Of a stretch of DNA of 64,000 nt, positions 57,380 through 64,000 are shown in pieces (positions within the stretch are counted from its first letter, which is position 1; every line of letters begins with the position of its first letter). The notes under the pieces are model-generated. The model ran no database searches and was not told the DNA's origin. It was given only the letters and a program-made list of their open reading frames with translations. The translations under genes were made by a program, and so were the position numbers. Source of the DNA: Limnanthes douglasii subsp. nivea (lineage: Eukaryota > Streptophyta > Magnoliopsida > Brassicales > Limnanthaceae); assembly GCA_036936605.1 (NCBI GenBank), contig JAUPFV010000005.1, positions 77,202,885 to 77,266,884 on the forward strand, written 5' to 3'.

Positions 57380-59990
57380 TCAGAACTTTCAACTGATGAT
57401 TCTTTGATAGCAGCCATCTCATCGGCCAAATATATATTTGGCGGCATAAATTTCTCTGGAACCAAGCCCCACAGTGGTCTAAGACTTAAGTTTATAACAT
57501 TTTTACTAAACTATAAAACCATATCTGATTTGATCGAAGCATCCCGCTCATTTAGTTTATATATCGTTGCATCGACATATGTCTCTAACAGATCATCAGC
57601 TTCTTGATTAGACTTAGCTTTTGGATCCTTGATTTCTTCTATTAAATTCTTTTGTTTTCTCTAAATCTTCTTTCTCACATGTGATACAATCCATAGAATC
57701 TTTACTAGTCTTATGTTGATCTTGTAATTCAGATATATCTTTGGTACTAGAGGTTTGCAATTTCTTAATTTCTTTTTGAACTTTTGATACCTCCTCTCTA
57801 GCCTTTAGCATATCTGATCTGAGTGTATCAACCTTATTAATTGTATTATCAGCCTTACCCTTCTCTGCTTTAAGGGAGTTTTGAAGTTTCTTGTTCTCCT
57901 CTTGAAGATCCGAAATGGTTTCTCATTAAGATCTAAACTTCTTTCCCAATTCGACAATGGGTCTTACACAACCCATTATCGAGTATCCTACTATGTCATT
58001 TTCTTTTGATACTTCGAAGGAAATACCGTCATATATCATGTTCGGGGCTGAACTTAAAAAGCCCTTGTTAAAAGTCTCGTAATCAAACCTTGTCAATTCA
58101 TTCATCGGGTCATTAATCCAGGCTGTGGCTTCACCCTGAAAATTTAAAAATAAAAAAAAAACCATCTAGTGCAGAAAATATTAGGAACTTGAATATCTGG
58201 ATGCAACGCCAAATACGAACTGGTTGAATTTTTGTTTTTTTTTTCTCTCACTACCTTAATGTGTCTTTTTTTAGCCTTCTTTTTCGGCTTGATTACATAT
58301 GTGCGTATAATATCTCCCTCCTCGGTAGCAGTAACTGCATCCAACAATGATGCATCAATTTATTGTGATTGACCTTCGATATCTTTTTCAGCAACACTTT
58401 GTGAAGTACTTTTTTTCTTTTTTATCCATGTGACTAGGAACTCTTCTTCTTATTGGAAGATATATCTTCCTATCAACATCTTCAATTCTTTACAAGAGGG
58501 CACTAGCCAACGGAGGAGTAGTAAATCCATTCCATGACAATTCTCTTTTAGAATTAGTTCTCCAAAAATGATTACGGGTCAGATTTATTGTAGTAAAGCA
58601 TTCATAGAAACAATTTCCCCACTTTCTCTCTACCCAGTCGTGCAACTTCCCAAAAGTCACTTGTGCAATTTTCAGATGATGTGTGAACCGGTTCAAAATA
58701 ACTACGAGAAAAGAATGATAAATTGAAATCTGAAATAATTTAAGACAAACAAAATACCAAATGAATTTTAAATCAAGATTACATGGACTCTTCCAGAATC
58801 TTGTTTGCTTTCTTGGATTCTCTTTTGAGGAAGATATTTTCTAACCATTTTCCCATGGTCCACTAATAAACAAAAATTTTGTTTTTCATATTCTATTTGA
58901 TTCTAGTAGGTCATTAACTAGTTTAAACTCATCCCACATGTTGAAGTGATAAAAAGGGATCTTAAAGTTGTGACATAATCCTGTAATAGTTGTCATTTTC
59001 TCCATTTGCATAACCATCTTGGAAATTCTTGAGGCTATAATACAGGCAAACAAAGTGTACCAGACGTTCAGACTGGCCTGGCTCAGACAAAACCTAACCA
59101 ATTTAAAATACCTAACAATTTCGGGATCTAAAAGAAACCTAAGACACAAATTCAACACTTCTGTAAAAACTACTAACTCGTTTGAACGATAGTTCATCGG
59201 AGTTTATCTAACTTTTGGAAATCTGACTCTAATCATATCGGAAAATCCCCATTTGGTGAGAACAACATCTAATTCCTCATCATTAAGATAGTTATAAGAT
59301 GGTTAATTTAGTGGTAAGAGATATTTTATACTTACTTTCTTAAAATTGGGGCCAACATGTCCGACCAACAAAATTAGCAGCTCCTCGGACTCTTCTTCTC
59401 CAATGTCATCCTTGCCTCGAGCTTTTTTCCTTTATGAATTTGGTCAATAAAAGGTTTAGAATTTTCCCATGTCTGATTGGACGTTTCAAGTAAAAAGTCT
59501 TCACTCGAGTCCTCCATAATTTTTTCCATTATTTTATGGTCTGATTCAAAAATACAGGCGGGTCAAGTACCACCATAATAATATTTGAACTTGGAGAAGA
59601 AGGATAATCAATAAGTACTAATGGTTCTGTAACAGCTTTGGCTGCCGACTGTCTGGTCATCCTAGTTGGAATAACATTCTTTGAATCCAATCTCATACTT
59701 TGAATTTCGATTGTGTTTACCGACTTGAGGCTTTTCGAGACTGAGAGGTTTTTTAGGACTATTGGGGTGAAGTAGATGATTTAGTGGTTGTAAACTTCTC
59801 TGGGGGGGAATGTTTCGAATATAAGGTAGTACCCACCGTAATCGATAACTTGAGTAGTCACTACTGGAGGCGAAGAAGCATGAAGTCTAGCAGCGATTTG
59901 GGCTTTATTTTTCTCTTCCTCTAATTTAGAAAGATTTAACCAGCCACCTTTGATTAGAGCTATTCTCGCAGAAAATATACAAACACACAA
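57380..59990 (-). pseudogene. Tat-3 antisense ORF, strongly decayed
   Basis: Blocks occur in the same order as in the intact frame of Tat-1. Start with A-R-I-A-L-I-K-G-G-W-L-N-L-S-K-L-E (59880-59966). Transposase-like domain with L-D-P-E-I-V-R-Y-F and F-Y-H-F-N-M-W-D (58886-59197). After a conserved intron, K-I-A-Q-V-T-F-G-K and W-G-N-C-F-Y (58490-58700). A lysine-rich cluster (58200-58300). A block matching the F-I-V-S-S-E-R-D-V region (57960-58060). A coiled-coil segment (57614-57811). Many frameshifts. It shows that the domain order, intron and strand are old features of this lineage. Confidence 0.75.
58701..58782 (-). other. Predicted intron in the Tat-3 aORF relic
   Basis: On the minus strand a GTAATC donor at 58782 and a CGTAG acceptor at 58701, 82 bases. 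Joining gives W-K-S-P-F-I-L-N-R-F-T-H-H in frame, phase 1, at the same place as in Tat-1 and Tat-2. Confidence 0.6.
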
Positions 59991-60059
59991 ACTTTGATAT
60001 TTTGTTTACGTAATAACTTTCTCTCAAAAATTTGTAAGAACCGACAAAATGAACATTAA

Positions 60060-60067
60060 CTTATATA
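60060..60067 (-). promoter_or_regulatory. TATA-like box upstream of the Tat-3 aORF
   Basis: TATATAAG on the minus strand, about 70-100 bases before the start of the relic frame. Comparable in place to the boxes of Tat-1 and Tat-2. Confidence 0.4.
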
Positions 60068-60293
60068 GAAATAGCTTAAAGAGTACTTAAGAACTCTGTT
60101 AATGAGATTTTAGGACTTTTAAGTACCCTATTAACTAGGTAGAGGCATGCCCACTACTAAAATATTTAGGAAAGGGTAAATGTATTTCATTAATTAGCTT
60201 ACTTTACCTAGGGCATAGCAAACTCGAAGTCCACTAAGCAATTGGCACGTGTAAAAAATACGGCGGATATCTTTGAAAAGTAAGTTAAGCCTA

Positions 60294-60705
60294 GTGTCAG
60301 AATAATTTGAAGGGCAGTTCGGACTATCATTCGAATAACAGTTTAGGCTATTGTTCGAAGGGTATTTTTTAAATGACTCTTTTGGACTGAAAAATAAAAT
60401 TATTTTATTACCTTGTGTCTACTAATATGGGATGATAACCTCTTGAATTTAGAGTTGACCCATAACCCAAATGGATCATTAACACTTAAAGCCTTGACCC
60501 AGCCCATGATCCTAATTCTAACTATAAGTACTCTAAAACACCTCATTAATAAAGGATCATGTCTAAGTCTTGCACTAATTGAATTATCTCACTACTCTCT
60601 ACCATAATACTTAATACTCTCATCTAATTACCTGAAATAACCTTCATCACTTTTCATCTTACCAAATTTACCCATTCAATATTTTTCATCACTATCAAGA
60701 CCTGT
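60294..60705 (+). repeat. Probable 3' LTR of Tat-3
   Basis: Shares with the Tat-2 LTR the order of A-C-C-C repeats, a GCCCATGATCC-like block and TTATCTC..ACTACTCTCTACC near 60585-60603, followed by CACTCTCAT-like repeats. Borders are approximate; no purine tract was clear. Confidence 0.5.
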
Positions 60706-62321
60706 AAATTTCAAACCACAAAAAAAATCATTTGGCATAGGTACATGCATGAAAAGAGTAAGAATCAAATTTTGAAACCATTAGGGTGATACAAAATATA
60801 CCTTTGTTTGGTCTCAAATTGGAAGAATGAGATGTGTCGGAGATGGGAGATTTTAGGGTTTAAGGTGTCGAATTTTAGGATAAGTGAGTAAATAATTTGG
60901 TTTGGTTCTCTGGTTGTCTTGTTGTTGGGTTAGACTTAGGTAATATAAATAAGTAAATAAATTGGACAGGTTTTAATTTGGGTAATGAAATTGGTAAAAA
61001 AAGTTGCGCTAATAGATTGAAGTAATATATGAGAATTTTATTAAATTATTAAGAGGGTTTCATATTGCAATCGACCTATTACGTCTCAAAAACTTCAGCT
61101 CAAGACTTAAAAAAAAATATTAAAAAATCTTATAAAAGTGCATTGCAACAGAACATGTTGTACAACTAAACAATAGGTCGGTTCTAAATCTATTGTAAAC
61201 ATTGATCCGAATTTTATTTAATGAGTCTAAACGGAATCTGTTAAAAATGCGTTACAAATATGTTGCTACTGATAAACGATTAACAACTGAATAAATTAGG
61301 GATTATGTCATTATCAACATTTGACTCGACAAAAAGTTGTATGCGCAATAATTGTGTATTTATAAAATTAATAAAGACACGATTTAATATATACTTAACA
61401 ATATGATACTTAAAATAACATAATTCATGTCAATAACAATAAAAATGTTGTTCTTAGAATACTCCGGTTTAAAATTTTAAATTACCCCATACGTTTATTT
61501 CACTTCTAAAATTATATAGATTTAGAGCAACAATTAACATTTGGCTAAAAATAGAAAAAAAAACAAAAAAAATTATTAGGCAAAAATAGAAATAAAATCT
61601 TCAAAAACAATCTGAGAATTAAAATCAGTTATTTTAATTTAAAATTTTAATGTATTATATAACTATATATTAATTGACTCAGATATGTTAAATTATCAGA
61701 TATGTTAAATTATGTCTTTAAATTTTCATCTTCAAAAACATCTACTAAGATCAATAGATATCATATTTGTATACATGTAAAAATCAAAAAAGAAACTTAC
61801 TAAATTTTTTGCTAATAATTAAAAAATAATTTACTAAAATTAAATTTAGTTGAAATACATATTTTCTCATCCATAATTGTATAATATATATTTAATGAAA
61901 ATAAAATATTTTTATTTTTATCTATATATATATATATATATATAGATCATAGTTTCAAATGGATTTTAGGAGGCCACATGGGTCAAAACTGTGAACCACA
62001 TGGGTCAAGCATCACAATACAATGGACCAAAGTTCATGTCATAGTCCAATACGTTGCGCTGATTTGGCTAAATCGAGAAGCATATCGTAGTAGCCTACAC
62101 TGCATTTGTAGAATAAGGGCACCAAATTGCAGCGCATTGTGCTGCAGCCATAATAAGTTGGGTACCATGACGTAACAAATTTTATCTTATTTGGCCAAGC
62201 GATACGCTACAAAACTAAAATTTGTATAATATTAAACCATACTATCTCAACAATCCAACAATTTGTGCATAATGCTCCAAGTTGCATATCACAACCAACT
62301 ATATACGCTTGTATGACATAC
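60706..62321. other. Unassigned A+T-rich region
   Basis: No domain-bearing frame was found. It includes the inverted pair CGACCTATT (61072-61080) and AATAGGTCG (61172-61180) and a (TA)n run at 61923-61944. A 65-codon frame at 61978-62175 has no recognisable features. It may hold an old DNA element, but termini were not found. Confidence 0.4.
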
Positions 62322-62522
62322 AACTTAATCAATTATAGATATCTCTAGGCCTCTATTGATACATGATTATGAATAATATGAGTATTTGAAACAATTCAGT
62401 CTTATCAAGTTCGATCAGTGAACTTAATCAATTCTAGATATCTCCAGGCCTCTATTGATATATGATTATGAATAATATGAGTATTTGAAACAATTCAGTC
62501 TTATCAAGTTCGATCAGTGAAC
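62322..62522. repeat. Tandem duplication, two units of about 99 bp
   Basis: Units 62322-62420 and 62421-62522 begin AACTTAATCAATT and end GTTCGATCAGTGAAC, with only a few differences (for example TAGATATCTCTAGG against TAGATATCTCCAGG). Recent local duplication; non-coding. Confidence 0.9.
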
Positions 62523-64000
62523 ATACTCTTAGATTATAGACACGTCAATATCTTTTGGAATTGTTGTTAGGTAAAAATTATAAGATAAAATAAAACTTTT
62601 ATGTATAATTGAAAACTTAATATATAGTTTACATTTATCTAAAATAGAATATCCATCCTAGTGAAATGTTAGTTGATTTTATATGATGAAGAGTGTCAAC
62701 GAAAGTTTTTGTAAGCACAATAAAATTGATGCTAGAATGCAAGTTGGATGGTTTTGGTTACTCAATACACCTAAATTCACGGTATAGGTTATAATATGTA
62801 AGCATAACCTTAATCCCAAAACTCTAATATATATATTAATTGAGATATATATAATTATTTATATAGTTGATTTAAAATAATGTTTTATGAAAAAATGTTT
62901 TATTTTTGCCATGGAAGCTATATATTTAGCAATTGTTATTGCTATTTTGATTTTTATTGTGTAAGATGACCACATATTATTTATTCTAAACTTCTACATC
63001 CTTCAAAATATAATATAACTACTTCTAATACTTAACATAAATTGTTGTAGCTTAGCTTTACAATAAAAATAATAATATTACAGCTTGATTTTTTGTTGAC
63101 TAAGTCAAAACTCTTCGGCGTATTAAAAAAGATAACAATATTTTTTCAAAAAAAATGATAGTAATGAGTTTTAGGCTGCGTAAAAAATAACTGTTATTAT
63201 ATGTTGATAATAATAATTCTAATTGTATTTTATCAACTATTAAAATCGGTTTTTTTATTATAGTCTAACATATTTTATTTTTATCAAAAATAAAAATATT
63301 ATTGATTAATAAATTTAAATAAATAAACACGCAAATTAAAACTTTAATCAATATAGTATAGCAAGTAGTAAAGTATATACAATATTCAGTATATACCTTA
63401 ATTATAATTTTAATATGACTAATAATACGAGGTTTTTTAAAGCAAATTTATGTTTGCTACTAAATAAACAAAAAATGTTATGATTGAATTATTTCTAGTC
63501 TTTTACTATATATAATTGAACTTTTAGGGTTTAAAAAATCTAATTGTGACTTCACATGTCGCATACATGTGATTTTAATATATGCTTAACGTGTAGTGTT
63601 ATTATTGTTATCTATTCAAACATCATCTCTCGATTTTTATTCTAACCATAGATCATAAAATTGTTGATCAGATAATTATAATAATATGAAAAAAAACTTA
63701 AAAAATAAATTTCAATTAAAATCAAATAAAATATTTATATGATATACAAATCGAGATAAAATTCTAGTTATTTTAAGGAATGATTATTTCATAATTATAT
63801 AATTAAAATTATAAATTTATTCCTAACCGAATTTAATAAAAATTTGATACTATTTATATTTATATTCTATAGAAATTTTATTATTTTTTTAACTTAAATT
63901 TGAGTTTTATTAATGATAGAAATAATACGGTCTTGGAAAATAAAATTTGGAGCTAAAAATGAAAGTTTACAATTTTAATTTCTAATTGGAGTCTTGTGTG
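62523..64000. other. A+T-rich sequence, nothing recognised
   Basis: Very A+T-rich with stops in all frames. No repeat family, RNA gene or domain was recognised. Confidence 0.5.

Larger units (their letters stand above)
57170..60705 (+). mobile_element. Relic of a third Tat element (Tat-3), 3' part
   Basis: It contains the convergent 3' region (57180-57300, with weak copies of the TTCCAAGG motif), a decayed antisense ORF on the minus strand (about 57380-59990), the upstream antisense leader with a TATA-like box, and a probable 3' LTR (60294-60705). Orientation is the same as Tat-2. Gag-pol and the 5' LTR were not found. Sequence divergence from Tat-1 and Tat-2 is much greater than between those two. 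Confidence 0.7.

Noticed and set aside
61978..62175. 65-codon plus-strand frame
   Set aside because: No start context, domain or repeat copy; length is expected by chance.

Overview
This window looks like repeat-rich nuclear DNA of a flowering plant, probably a eudicot. It is A+T-rich, about 64 kb long, and consists almost entirely of nested and decayed transposable elements of plant lineages: Ty1/copia, Ty3/gypsy of the Tat type with an antisense ORF, L1-type LINEs, a hAT-type MITE and a foldback MITE. The only host-type gene I can support is a small secreted protein of the plant self-incompatibility S1 (SPH) family. The species cannot be named from the sequence. No tRNA, rRNA, CRISPR or bacterial feature was seen.

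The left half is a tandem segmental duplication. Unit A (from upstream of the window to 19136) and unit B (19137 to about 36326) carry the same series of parts at a spacing of about 21.24 kb: an old minus-strand copia gag with PBS and probable LTR; an S1-family gene; an A+T-rich spacer; copia pol remnants; a minus-strand LINE; and a plus-strand gypsy pol remnant. The breakpoint is visible at 19136/19137, where gypsy integrase sequence stops abruptly but continues in unit B after 36326. Each unit then changed separately. Unit A carries a hAT MITE (5064-6370, 8-bp TSD TTTAATAG) and a structurally complete copia element (7550-12940, TSD TGAAA). Unit B carries a 5'-truncated Tat element on the minus strand (24587-32164) and several internal deletions. 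The S1 gene is intact in unit A (2734-3153) and dead in unit B (24018-24438).

The right half (36.5-64 kb) holds a foldback MITE, a plus-strand LINE (about 37690-41124), an old minus-strand copia split by a full-length plus-strand Tat element (45208-55655), a minisatellite (56672-57027), and the relic of a third Tat element (about 57170-60700). The last 3.3 kb are A+T-rich with nothing recognised beyond a 99-bp tandem duplication.

The most interesting theme is the antisense ORF (aORF) of the three Tat elements. It lies between integrase and the 3' LTR on the strand opposite gag-pol. In all three copies it has a predicted phase-1 GT-AG intron of 82-84 bp at the same place and a TATA-like box about 80-105 bp before the start codon. 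In the truncated element at 24587-32164 it is fully open (959 codons after splicing), although the pol of that element is broken and its gag is lost. Antisense ORFs in Tat elements are known. The conserved intron and promoter seen here, and the intact copy in a dead element, are the points most worth checking.
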